Part shown: positions 1-5,033 of the stretch, one piece after another
Position numbering within the stretch: the first letter of the stretch is position 1
How the letters are laid out: each line of letters opens with the position of its first letter
From: Solirubrobacteraceae bacterium
GTDB taxonomy: Bacteria; Actinomycetota; Thermoleophilia; Solirubrobacterales; Solirubrobacteraceae
Assembly (NCBI GenBank): GCA_025935735.1
Contig: JAICUS010000460.1
Location: forward strand, 1-5,033
DNA: 5,033 bases
Direction: 5' to 3'
The notes under the pieces: generated by a model
The model's database searches: none
What the model saw: the letters and a program-made list of their open reading frames with translations, nothing else
What the model was told of the DNA's origin: nothing
Made by a program: the position numbers and the translations under genes

Positions 1-98
1 CCTACCCCCACCCGGCGGCGCCGGGTCGCGGCGGCCCGGGGGCCCGAACGTTCGCGGCCGGGCGGGGCCCGCGGGCCGGGCCCGGCGGCACGGGGGAT
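1..98. repeat. Very GC-rich, palindrome-dense non-coding stretch
   Basis: No coding frame is convincing here. Only 9 of the first 96 bases are A or T. Perfect inverted repeats follow one another: a 7-bp stem with a 3-base loop at 10-26, a tight GGCCC/GGGCC hairpin at 33-44, the 10-bp palindrome CGAACGTTCG at 45-54, the 12-bp palindrome GGCCCGCGGGCC at 66-77 and the 10-bp palindrome CCGGGCCCGG at 76-85. G runs at 60-62, 64-67, 73-75 and 78-80 also fit a G-quadruplex pattern on the plus strand. There is no T tract, so it is not a classical intrinsic terminator, although it could help end transcription from either side. Its function is unknown. Confidence 0.55.
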
Positions 99-296
99 CT
101 AGAAGTTGTGAGCGCCGGAGGGGTCAGCACCGGCGCGGTGGGCGACCTTGGCTGCGCTGCCGAGGTCGCGGGCGGCGGCCGCCGATGAGAGCGCTGTGGC
201 GGCCGCGGCGCGGCTGAGGCGGGAGAGAGAGGAGGTTCGCTTCAGCACGGGACGTAGCTTCCCCGACGCCGGGACCGCCCGCCGCGGGGCTTGCAC
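99..296 (-). CDS. Possible small Ala/Arg-rich protein (65 aa), doubtful
   Basis: This is an open frame from GTG at 296 to TAG at 99, lying 22 bases downstream of the rraA-like stop on the same strand. The product is small and basic. Residues 28-52 are an alanine-rich, helix-prone stretch (RLSRAAAATALSSAAAARDL and following), and no family is recognisable. In favour, the codons are mostly of the local type, with about 83% G/C at third positions by hand count. Against it, no Shine-Dalgarno sequence precedes the GTG, the start lies inside a GGGG/CCCC hairpin, and third positions are less GC-rich than in the neighbouring genes. Random open frames of this length are common at this base composition. 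It may equally be non-coding spacer. Confidence 0.25.
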   Translation of the reverse strand: MQAPRRAVPASGKLRPVLKRTSSLSRLSRAAAATALSSAAAARDLGSAAKVAHRAGADPSGAHNF

Positions 297-319
297 CCCA
301 ATGCGGGTGGGGCTACCCC
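286..319. repeat. Alternating GGGG/CCCC blocks with mutually exclusive hairpins
   Basis: Four blocks alternate at 286-289 (GGGG), 296-299 (CCCC), 309-312 (GGGG) and 316-319 (CCCC). Block 1 can pair with 2, block 2 with 3 (extended to a 5-bp CCCCA/TGGGG stem), or block 3 with 4, but not all at once. The array begins at the rraA-like stop codon (319-321) on that gene's strand. No T run follows, so an intrinsic terminator is only weakly supported. If the 65-residue frame is real, its GTG start would be partly hidden in the last hairpin. Confidence 0.35.
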
Positions 320-1017
320 TACGCGTCTCTTCGTGCCCGCTCGTAGCGCGCCCGGGTCTCGGCGTCCGGCGGGTACGTCCCGCGCAGCGGCCGCCCGTCC
401 TCGATCTCGCGCTGGATGAAGCGCTCGAGGTGCTCCTGCTCGGCCGCCGCCTCGGCCACCTCGGCGGCCAGGTGGCGCGGGACGCAGACCACGCCCTCGG
501 CGTCGCCGACCATGATGTCGCCCGGGTAGACGGCCACCTCGGCGCAGCCGATCGGCACGTCGAGGTCGACGGCGTGGTGCTGGGCGAGGTTGGTCAGCGG
601 GCTCGGGCCCTGGGCGTAGGTCGGCATCGGGATCCCGGCGATGTCGGGCGTGTCGCGCAGGGTGCCGTCGGTCACCAGGCCGGCCGCCCCGCGGACCTGC
701 AGGCGGGTGGCCAGGATGCCGCCGGCGGACGCGGCCCGGCCCTGCCCGCGGCAGTCCATCACCAGCACCTGGCCGGGCCCGACCGACTCGATCGCCCGGC
801 GCTGCGGATGGTCGTAGTCCTGGTAGACGTCGAGCGTGTCCAGGTCCTCGCGCGCCGGGATGTAGCGCAGCGTGAACGCCTCGCCGGCCATCCGCAGCCG
901 CGGGTTGAGGGGCTTGAGGCCATCCAGGTAGGTGTTGCGCAGCCCGCGGGCCAGCAGCTGGGTGCTGATCGTCGCCGTGCTGGCCTGCTTGAGCAGTGCG
1001 AGCGTCCGGGAATCCAT
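319..1017 (-). CDS. RraA/HMG-CHA aldolase family protein, probable pyruvate-type class II aldolase
   Basis: This is a 232-residue protein of the RraA-like fold, normal length for the subgroup often annotated as 'ribonuclease activity regulator RraA'. The class II aldolase motif G-X20-R-D-X2-D/E is complete: G100, R121, D122 and D125. In characterised 4-hydroxy-4-methyl-2-oxoglutarate (HMG/CHA) aldolases the Arg and Asp bind the substrate and the divalent metal (Mg or Mn). The conserved PGDIMVGDAEGVVCVP segment lies at 165-180. These features favour a cytoplasmic aldolase or oxaloacetate decarboxylase-like enzyme that cleaves a 2-oxo acid to pyruvate plus a carbonyl product, rather than an RNase E inhibitor, since actinobacterial members are unlikely to do that job. 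The residues from about 186 to the end form a charged helical tail. ATG at 1017 is the only sensible start (the next Met is residue 43). No Shine-Dalgarno is visible upstream, so the mRNA may be leaderless. It diverges from a sugar-acid dehydratase 20 bases away, which suggests a shared pathway. The natural substrate is not known. Confidence 0.88.
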   Translation of the reverse strand: MDSRTLALLKQASTATISTQLLARGLRNTYLDGLKPLNPRLRMAGEAFTLRYIPAREDLDTLDVYQDYDHPQRRAIESVGPGQVLVMDCRGQGRAASAGGILATRLQVRGAAGLVTDGTLRDTPDIAGIPMPTYAQGPSPLTNLAQHHAVDLDVPIGCAEVAVYPGDIMVGDAEGVVCVPRHLAAEVAEAAAEQEHLERFIQREIEDGRPLRGTYPPDAETRARYERARRDA

Positions 1018-1020
1018 CGC

Positions 1021-1037
1021 GCTGTCAGGATGACGGC
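1021..1037. promoter_or_regulatory. 17-bp imperfect palindrome, candidate operator of the divergent pair
   Basis: The sequence is GCTGTCAGGATGACGGC, with arms GCTGTCA and TGACGGC matching at 6 of 7 positions (the mismatch is a G/T pair) around a GGA centre. It fills all but three bases of the 20-base gap between the two divergent start codons. A repressor bound here could block both genes. No regulator gene lies in the window, and the motif matches no operator I can name. Confidence 0.4.
1026..1031 (+). promoter_or_regulatory. Ribosome binding site and/or -10-like hexamer of the dehydratase gene
   Basis: AGGA at 1027-1030 lies 7 bases before the ATG at 1038 and acts as a Shine-Dalgarno core that picks this start over the in-frame GTG at 996. 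The overlapping hexamer CAGGAT (1026-1031) differs from the actinobacterial TANNNT -10 pattern in only the first base and ends 6 bases before the ATG. A leaderless transcript is therefore also possible. No -35 element is visible. Confidence 0.4.
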
Positions 1038-2729
1038 ATGGCGGACTTGCGGTCGCATCGCTGGTACGGGGTCAAGGACCTGCGGGCGTTCGGGCATCGC
1101 TCGCGGACGCTGCAGATGGGGTTCGACCGGACGGACTACACGGGCAAGCCGGTGATCGCCGTGGTGAACACCTGGAGCGACATCAACCCGTGCCACACGC
1201 ACCTGCGTGCACGCGCGGACGACGTCAAGCGGGGCGTGTTCCAGGCCGGTGGGTTCCCGCTGGAGATCCCGGCGCTGTCGCTGAGCGAGCCGTTCATGAA
1301 GCCCTCGACGATGCTCTATCGCAACCTGCTGGCGATGGAGACCGAGGAGCTGTTGCGCTCGCAGCCGTTCGACGGCGCGGTGCTGATGGGCGGCTGTGAC
1401 AAGACGACTCCCGCGCTGATCATGGGCGCGCTGTCCGCGGGGCTGCCGTTCGTCTATGTGCCGGCGGGGCCGATGCTGCGGGCGCGCTGGCGGGGGACGA
1501 CGCTGGGCAGCGGCTCCGACGTGTGGAAGTACTGGGACGAGCTGCGGGCCGGCACGATCACCGAGGCCGACTGGGAGGGGATCGAGGGGCGGATCGCCGC
1601 CTCGCCGGGCCACTGCATGACCATGGGGACGGCCTCGACGATGACGTCGGCCGCCGAGGCGCTGGGCGTGTCGCTGCCGGGGTCGGCCTCGATCCCCGCG
1701 GCGGACTCCGATCACCCGCGCATGTGCGCGGCCGCGGGTCGCCGGATCGTCGCGCTCGTCTCGGAGGGGATGCCTGCCCTCGGGGTCGCGTCCTTCGAGA
1801 ACGCCGCGCGGGTCGTCCTGGCGCTCGGCGGCTCGACCAACGCCGTGATCCACCTGGTGGCGATGGCGGGGCGCGCGGGCGTGCCGTTCTCGCTTGACCG
1901 CTTCGACGAGCTGTCGCGCTCGGTGCCGGTGCTGGCCAACATCCGGCCTTCGGGCAAGTACCTCATGCAGGACTTCTTCGAGGCGGGCGGGTTGCGCGCC
2001 CTGATGGCGCGGCTGTCGCTGGCCGACGCGCCCTCGGTCGCCGGCGGTTCGGTGCTCGACGGGCTGGCGGGCGCCGAGGTGTTCGACGACGACGTCATCC
2101 GGGGGTTCGCCAACCCGGTGTCGGAGACCGGCGGGCTGGCCGTGCTGCGCGGCTCGCTGGCGCCGGACGGGTGCGTGATCAAGCACTCCGCCGCCACGCC
2201 TTCGCTGCTGACGCACCGCGGGCCCGCCGTGGTGTTCGAGGACTACCCGGACATGAAGGCGCGCGTGGACGATCCTGCGCTGGAGGTCACGCGCGACTCC
2301 GTGCTCGTGCTGCGCAACGCGGGGCCGCTGGGCGGCCCGGGGATGCCGGAGTGGGGGATGCTGCCGATCCCCAAGAAGCTGCTCGCCGAGGGCGTGCGCG
2401 ACATGGTGCGGATCTCCGACGCCCGCATGAGCGGCACCGCGTACGGGACGTGCGTGCTGCACGTCGCGCCGGAGTCGTTCGTCGGCGGTCCGCTCGCGCT
2501 GGTGCAGACGGGCGACATCGTCTCGCTCGACGTCCCGGCGCGGCGGCTCGACCTCGAGGTCACGGAAGCCGAGCTCGCCGAGCGGCGTTCTGTGTGGGTG
2601 CCTCGAGAGTTCCCCGCCGGCCGCGGCTACGAGCGGCTGTTCGCCGAGCACGTGACCCAGGCCGACGCCGGCTGCGACTTCGACTTCCTCCACGGCGCCG
2701 CCGGCGTCCCGGAGCCGGCGATCTACTGA
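1038..2729 (+). CDS. IlvD/Edd-family sugar-acid dehydratase, L-arabinonate/D-xylonate dehydratase type
   Basis: This 563-residue [2Fe-2S] enzyme should dehydrate an aldonic acid to a 2-keto-3-deoxy acid in the cytoplasm. Cluster cysteines are C52 (NPCH), C120 (GGCDKT) and C193 (GHCMTMGTAST). As I recall the Rhizobium L-arabinonate dehydratase structure (C59, C127, C200), the spacing is identical. Expected Mg ligands are E84, D121, K122 (carbamylated in the family) and E438. S465 in the DARMSGTAYG segment is the expected catalytic alkoxide serine. The GPLGGPGMPEWGMLPIPKK segment (429-447) and the long N-terminal run from RSRTLQMGF point to the pentonate dehydratase branch rather than to biosynthetic dihydroxyacid dehydratase (IlvD) or phosphogluconate dehydratase (Edd). 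The start at ATG 1038 has an AGGA site and places the family-typical RSHRWYG just after it. The GTG at 996 would run into the divergent gene. The protein is slightly shorter than the roughly 580-residue relatives, apparently by about 8 residues between C193 and E438. Substrate choice among pentonates and hexonates is uncertain. Confidence 0.93.
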   Translation: MADLRSHRWYGVKDLRAFGHRSRTLQMGFDRTDYTGKPVIAVVNTWSDINPCHTHLRARADDVKRGVFQAGGFPLEIPALSLSEPFMKPSTMLYRNLLAMETEELLRSQPFDGAVLMGGCDKTTPALIMGALSAGLPFVYVPAGPMLRARWRGTTLGSGSDVWKYWDELRAGTITEADWEGIEGRIAASPGHCMTMGTASTMTSAAEALGVSLPGSASIPAADSDHPRMCAAAGRRIVALVSEGMPALGVASFENAARVVLALGGSTNAVIHLVAMAGRAGVPFSLDRFDELSRSVPVLANIRPSGKYLMQDFFEAGGLRALMARLSLADAPSVAGGSVLDGLAGAEVFDDDVIRGFANPVSETGGLAVLRGSLAPDGCVIKHSAATPSLLTHRGPAVVFEDYPDMKARVDDPALEVTRDSVLVLRNAGPLGGPGMPEWGMLPIPKKLLAEGVRDMVRISDARMSGTAYGTCVLHVAPESFVGGPLALVQTGDIVSLDVPARRLDLEVTEAELAERRSVWVPREFPAGRGYERLFAEHVTQADAGCDFDFLHGAAGVPEPAIY

Positions 2730-3955
2730 TGTACGACGTCGCCGTCGTCGGGGCCGGCATCCTCGGCCTCGCCACCGCCCGCGAGCTGCTGCGCCGCCAA
2801 CCGGACGCGCGCGTCGTCGTGCTCGAGCGCGAGGACCGGATCGCCGCCCACCAGACCGGCCACAACTCCGGCGTCATCCACGCGGGGATCTACTACACGC
2901 CCGGCTCCCTGAAGGCGCAGCTGTGCGTCGCGGGCGCCCGCGAGCTCTACGAGTTCTGCGACGAGCACGGCGTGGAGTACGAGCGCTGCGGCAAGCTCAT
3001 CGTCGCGCTCGACGACTCCGAGCTCGGGCGGTTGGACGAGCTCGAGCGGCGCGCCGTCGCCAACGAGGTTCCGGGCATCCGGCGGGTTTCCGGTCCCGAG
3101 CTGCGCGAGATCGAGCCCGAAGTCAGCGGCGTCGCCGGCCTGCACTCGCCCAACACGGGCATCGTCGACTTCGGCGCGGTCGCCCGGGCGTACGCCGCCG
3201 ACGTGTCTTCGCGGGGCGCCGAGGTGCGCACCGGCGTCACGGTCTTGCGCCTCGATTCCGGCACCGCGATCACCGCCCCGGGCGGTCCTTCGCGCCCGCC
3301 CACGTCGGTCCTACGCACGTCGCAGGGCGACATCGAGGCGCGCCAGGTCGTGGCCTGCGCCGGCGCCTGGTCGGACCGCCTGGCCCAGGCCTCCGGCGAG
3401 CCGCCCGACCCGCGCATCGTGCCGTTCCGCGGCGGCTACATGAAGCTCCGCGACCACGCCCGCGGCCTGGTCCGTGGCCTGATCTACCCCGTGCCCGACC
3501 CCTCGCTGCCGTTCCTCGGCGTCCACCTGACCAAGACGATCCACGGCGAGGTCTGGCTCGGCCCGTCCGCCCTGCTCGCCCCCTCCCGCACCGCGTACCG
3601 GCTGACTTCGGTCAATCGCCGCGACCTCGGCGCCACCCTGCGCTGGCCCGGCACCTGGCGGATGGCCCGCCGCTGGTGGCGCACCGGCCTGACCGAGATG
3701 CGCATGGCCGCCGACCGCCGCGCGTTCGTCCGCGCGTGCGCCCGCTACGTCCCGGCGGTCACGGCCGGCGACGTCGAGGACGGCCCGGCCGGCATCCGCG
3801 CCCAGGCCGTCGCCCGCGACGGCAAGCTCCTCGACGACTTCGCCTTCGCCTCCGCCCCCGGCGTCCTGCACGTGCGCAACGCCCCGTCCCCGGCGGCGAC
3901 CTCGTCGCTGGCGATCGCCAAGGTCATCGCCGACCGGCTCGACGCCACCTCCTGA
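2729..3955 (+). CDS. lhgO-like: FAD-dependent L-2-hydroxyglutarate oxidase-like protein (LhgO family)
   Basis: This 408-residue DAO-fold flavoprotein compares with about 420 residues for E. coli LhgO. It has an N-terminal Rossmann FAD motif GAGILG (8-13) with E33 ending the second strand to bind the ribose. The family signature HQTGHNSGVIHAGIYY spans 41-56, a second FAD-contact segment ACAGAWSDRLA lies at 209-219, and the C-terminal signatures are GPAGIRAQAVARDGKLLDDF (352-371) and NAPSPAATSSLA (384-395). Family members oxidise L-2-hydroxyglutarate to 2-oxoglutarate and pass electrons to oxygen or the respiratory chain. Three positions near the substrate pocket differ from the LhgO sequences I remember: FRG(E/D)Y is FRGGY (G236), the Asp of IDG is H272, and the Asn of GPNA is S280. 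A related 2-hydroxy acid may therefore be the true substrate. The start codon overlaps the dehydratase stop as TGATG with no well-placed Shine-Dalgarno, so translation probably depends on reinitiation. Confidence 0.87.
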   Translation: MYDVAVVGAGILGLATARELLRRQPDARVVVLEREDRIAAHQTGHNSGVIHAGIYYTPGSLKAQLCVAGARELYEFCDEHGVEYERCGKLIVALDDSELGRLDELERRAVANEVPGIRRVSGPELREIEPEVSGVAGLHSPNTGIVDFGAVARAYAADVSSRGAEVRTGVTVLRLDSGTAITAPGGPSRPPTSVLRTSQGDIEARQVVACAGAWSDRLAQASGEPPDPRIVPFRGGYMKLRDHARGLVRGLIYPVPDPSLPFLGVHLTKTIHGEVWLGPSALLAPSRTAYRLTSVNRRDLGATLRWPGTWRMARRWWRTGLTEMRMAADRRAFVRACARYVPAVTAGDVEDGPAGIRAQAVARDGKLLDDFAFASAPGVLHVRNAPSPAATSSLAIAKVIADRLDATS

Positions 3956-3966
3956 GCCTGTACCTT
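3939..3966 (+). promoter_or_regulatory. Candidate leaderless promoter of the secreted-protein gene
   Basis: TACCTT at 3961-3966 fits the TANNNT -10 pattern. A weak -35 candidate TCGACG (3939-3944) is 16 bases upstream and lies inside the end of the oxidase gene. A start site 7-8 bases after the hexamer would fall on the GTG at 3974, giving an mRNA without a leader. This agrees with the lack of any Shine-Dalgarno in the 18-base gap. Confidence 0.5.
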
Positions 3967-3973
3967 GGCGCCC

Positions 3974-4990
3974 GTGCGCCTCGTGCTCGCCGCCTTGGCA
4001 TTCCTGCTCGCCGCGCCGAGCGCCGCGTTCGCGAGCGACTCCAGCGCCATGCCGTCGGCGCTGACCTCCGGCGTGGCGGCCACGGCCGACACGACCGGCT
4101 ACACGATCGAGCCGAACGAGCCCAACACGCGCGAGCCGTTCACCCAGCAGTGCGGCAGCCCGTACAACGTCGGCGTCGCCCGGACGGCCTGGTACACGGT
4201 CCAGGGCGCCGGCGGGCAGGTGACGGTCACGACCGCCGGCTCGGACTTCGACACGGCCATGTTCGTCTACACCGGCTCGGCGGGCGGCGGCGTCGTCGCC
4301 TGCAACGACGACCAGTCCGACTCCGACACCACCTCCTCCGTCAGCTTCCCGTCGACCGCGGGGACCACCTACTTCATCCAGGTCGGCCGCGCCTGCAACG
4401 AGGTCGGCCCGCCCAAGTGCACCGACAACCCGCCGTCGGGCACGCTCTCTTTGACGGCCACGGCCCTGTCCACCAACACCGTCGGCGACGCCGACCACGA
4501 CGGCTACGTCAGCTCAGCCCTCGGCGGCCCGGACTGCGACGACAACAACCCCGCGATCCACCCCGGCGTCGCCGACGTCCCGCACGACGGCATCGACCAG
4601 GACTGCAGCGGCAAGGACGCCCCATATCCCCGCCTGCGGGTCACCACCGCCGTCTCCGTCGGCTACGCCCGCCGCTTCACGGTCATCACCCAGCTGAAGG
4701 TCACAGGCGCACTGCGTGGCTCCACGATCCGCCTGTCCTGCTCCTCGCGGCGCAAGGGATGCCGGTTCACCCGGCGCACCGTTGCCGTCCGCTCCGGCGG
4801 GACGGTCAAGCTCGGCAAGTACCTGAAGAAGGCGCACTACCGCAGGGGAGCCCGGATCACGCTCCGCGTCGCCAAGCCGGGCTACATCGGCACCCACATC
4901 CGCTACACGGTCCGCCTCCACCGCCTGCCCGCCAAGACCACGCGCTGCACGCAGCCCGGCCAGAGCAGGCCCAGAACCACCTGCTCCTAG
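3974..4990 (+). CDS. Secreted protein with PPC-like domain and MopE-like Asp-rich metal-binding motif
   Basis: This 338-residue exported protein is of unknown function. Residues 1-20 are a Sec signal peptide (short basic start, hydrophobic core, AFA before the likely cut at 20/21). Residues about 41-163 resemble the beta-sandwich PPC (bacterial pre-peptidase C-terminal) domain, with the FDTAMFVYTG strand (92-101) and the CNDD loop (110-113). Residues 172-215 are a MopE-like motif with D172, D174, D176, then DCDDNNPAIHPG (187-198) and DGIDQDC (205-211), expected to bind calcium or another metal. Residues about 219-320 form a strongly basic beta-rich domain with a Cys pair (C256, C263), of a type common in Thermoleophilia exported proteins. 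Ten cysteines remain after signal cleavage, allowing disulfides. No catalytic domain, LPXTG anchor or C-terminal membrane segment is present, so it is probably released or held to the wall by charge. GTG at 3974 is preferred over the TTG at 3965 because it matches the leaderless promoter and gives a cleaner signal peptide. It is probably unrelated to the upstream operon. Confidence 0.8.
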   Translation: MRLVLAALAFLLAAPSAAFASDSSAMPSALTSGVAATADTTGYTIEPNEPNTREPFTQQCGSPYNVGVARTAWYTVQGAGGQVTVTTAGSDFDTAMFVYTGSAGGGVVACNDDQSDSDTTSSVSFPSTAGTTYFIQVGRACNEVGPPKCTDNPPSGTLSLTATALSTNTVGDADHDGYVSSALGGPDCDDNNPAIHPGVADVPHDGIDQDCSGKDAPYPRLRVTTAVSVGYARRFTVITQLKVTGALRGSTIRLSCSSRRKGCRFTRRTVAVRSGGTVKLGKYLKKAHYRRGARITLRVAKPGYIGTHIRYTVRLHRLPAKTTRCTQPGQSRPRTTCS

Positions 4991-5001
4991 CGCCGTCCGG
5001 C

Positions 5002-5010
5002 TGCTACCTT
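5002..5010 (+). promoter_or_regulatory. Extended -10 promoter-like element facing the right edge
   Basis: TGCTACCTT fits the extended -10 form TGN-TANNNT and repeats the TACCTTG of the promoter at 3961. The predicted start site near 5016-5018 has no start codon beside it before the window ends, so it would serve a gene or RNA further right. No -35 element is recognisable. No terminator hairpin is visible between the stop at 4990 and this site. Confidence 0.4.
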
Positions 5011-5033
5011 GCGTGCCGACCCGCCCTCTTAGC

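Noticed and set aside
221..240. Strong Shine-Dalgarno-like purine run (GAGAGAGGAGG) on the plus strand
   Set aside because: No ATG, GTG or TTG follows at a usable distance, so it does not mark a gene start.
281..320. tRNA-like or terminator-like fold downstream of the aldolase
   Set aside because: There is no T-loop consensus or cloverleaf and no T tract; only alternating G and C blocks are seen.
996..1037. Upstream GTG start giving 14 extra dehydratase residues
   Set aside because: It would overlap the divergent aldolase gene, has no ribosome binding site, and the added residues do not look like the family; ATG at 1038 has AGGA at the right distance.
148..1155. 335-residue open frame on the plus strand across the aldolase gene
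   Set aside because: It is antisense to a recognisable RraA-family protein, has Arg/Ala/Val-rich low-complexity content, and runs into the dehydratase gene in another frame.
759..2693. 644-residue open frame on the minus strand opposite the dehydratase
   Set aside because: It is a shadow of a GC-rich gene: the product is a low-complexity run of Arg, His, Gln and Ala without family motifs, while the plus strand encodes a clear dehydratase with all its active-site residues.
2171..2728. Upstream extension of the oxidase frame to 594 residues
   Set aside because: The added 186 residues are Arg/Ala-rich shadow of the dehydratase end; the FAD motif starts right after the ATG at 2729, as in the family.
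3965..3973. TTG start for the secreted protein
   Set aside because: The TTG overlaps the last two bases of the predicted -10 hexamer and so would lie upstream of the transcription start; GTG at 3974 fits better.
3311..4498. 395-residue minus-strand frame spanning the oxidase and secreted-protein genes
   Set aside because: It is rich in Gly, Arg and Val with no motif, and crosses two well-supported plus-strand genes.
1..5033. CRISPR arrays, insertion sequences, attachment sites or phage genes
   Set aside because: No regularly spaced direct repeats, transposase or integrase motifs, or target-site duplications were seen on either strand.

Overview
The window comes from a very GC-rich bacterium, most likely an actinobacterium of the Thermoleophilia/Solirubrobacterales type. 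This rests on the strong G/C preference at third codon positions, TACCTT-type promoter hexamers placed for a leaderless start, and a secreted protein that joins a PPC-like domain, an Asp-rich MopE-like metal-binding stretch and a basic, Cys-containing C-terminal beta domain. That combination is familiar from soil Thermoleophilia. The taxonomic call is inference; there is no rRNA or marker gene here.

Layout. Positions 1-318 hold no confident gene. The first 96 bases are about 91% G+C and packed with palindromes. A doubtful 65-residue reading frame (minus strand) occupies 99-296. An RraA/HMG-aldolase-family gene (minus strand, 319-1017) and an IlvD/Edd-family sugar-acid dehydratase gene (plus strand, 1038-2729) diverge from a gap of only 20 bases, which is almost filled by a 17-bp imperfect palindrome. 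The dehydratase stop overlaps the start of an FAD-dependent L-2-hydroxyglutarate oxidase-like gene (2729-3955) by one base (TGATG), so these two are translationally coupled. After 18 bases, probably with its own leaderless promoter, comes the secreted metal-binding-type protein (3974-4990). The last 43 bases carry a second TACCTT promoter-like element in extended -10 form, pointing out of the window.

How the genes may work together. The dehydratase keeps the full metal and catalytic residue set of the pentonate (L-arabinonate/D-xylonate) dehydratase branch and should turn a sugar acid into a 2-keto-3-deoxy acid. The divergent RraA-like protein has the complete G-X20-R-D-X2-D motif of class II pyruvate aldolases, so it could cleave a 2-keto acid of this kind. 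The oxidase-like flavoprotein would then oxidise a 2-hydroxy acid to a 2-keto acid. Together they look like part of a non-phosphorylative sugar-acid catabolic cassette whose exact substrate cannot be read from sequence. The secreted protein is probably unrelated to it.
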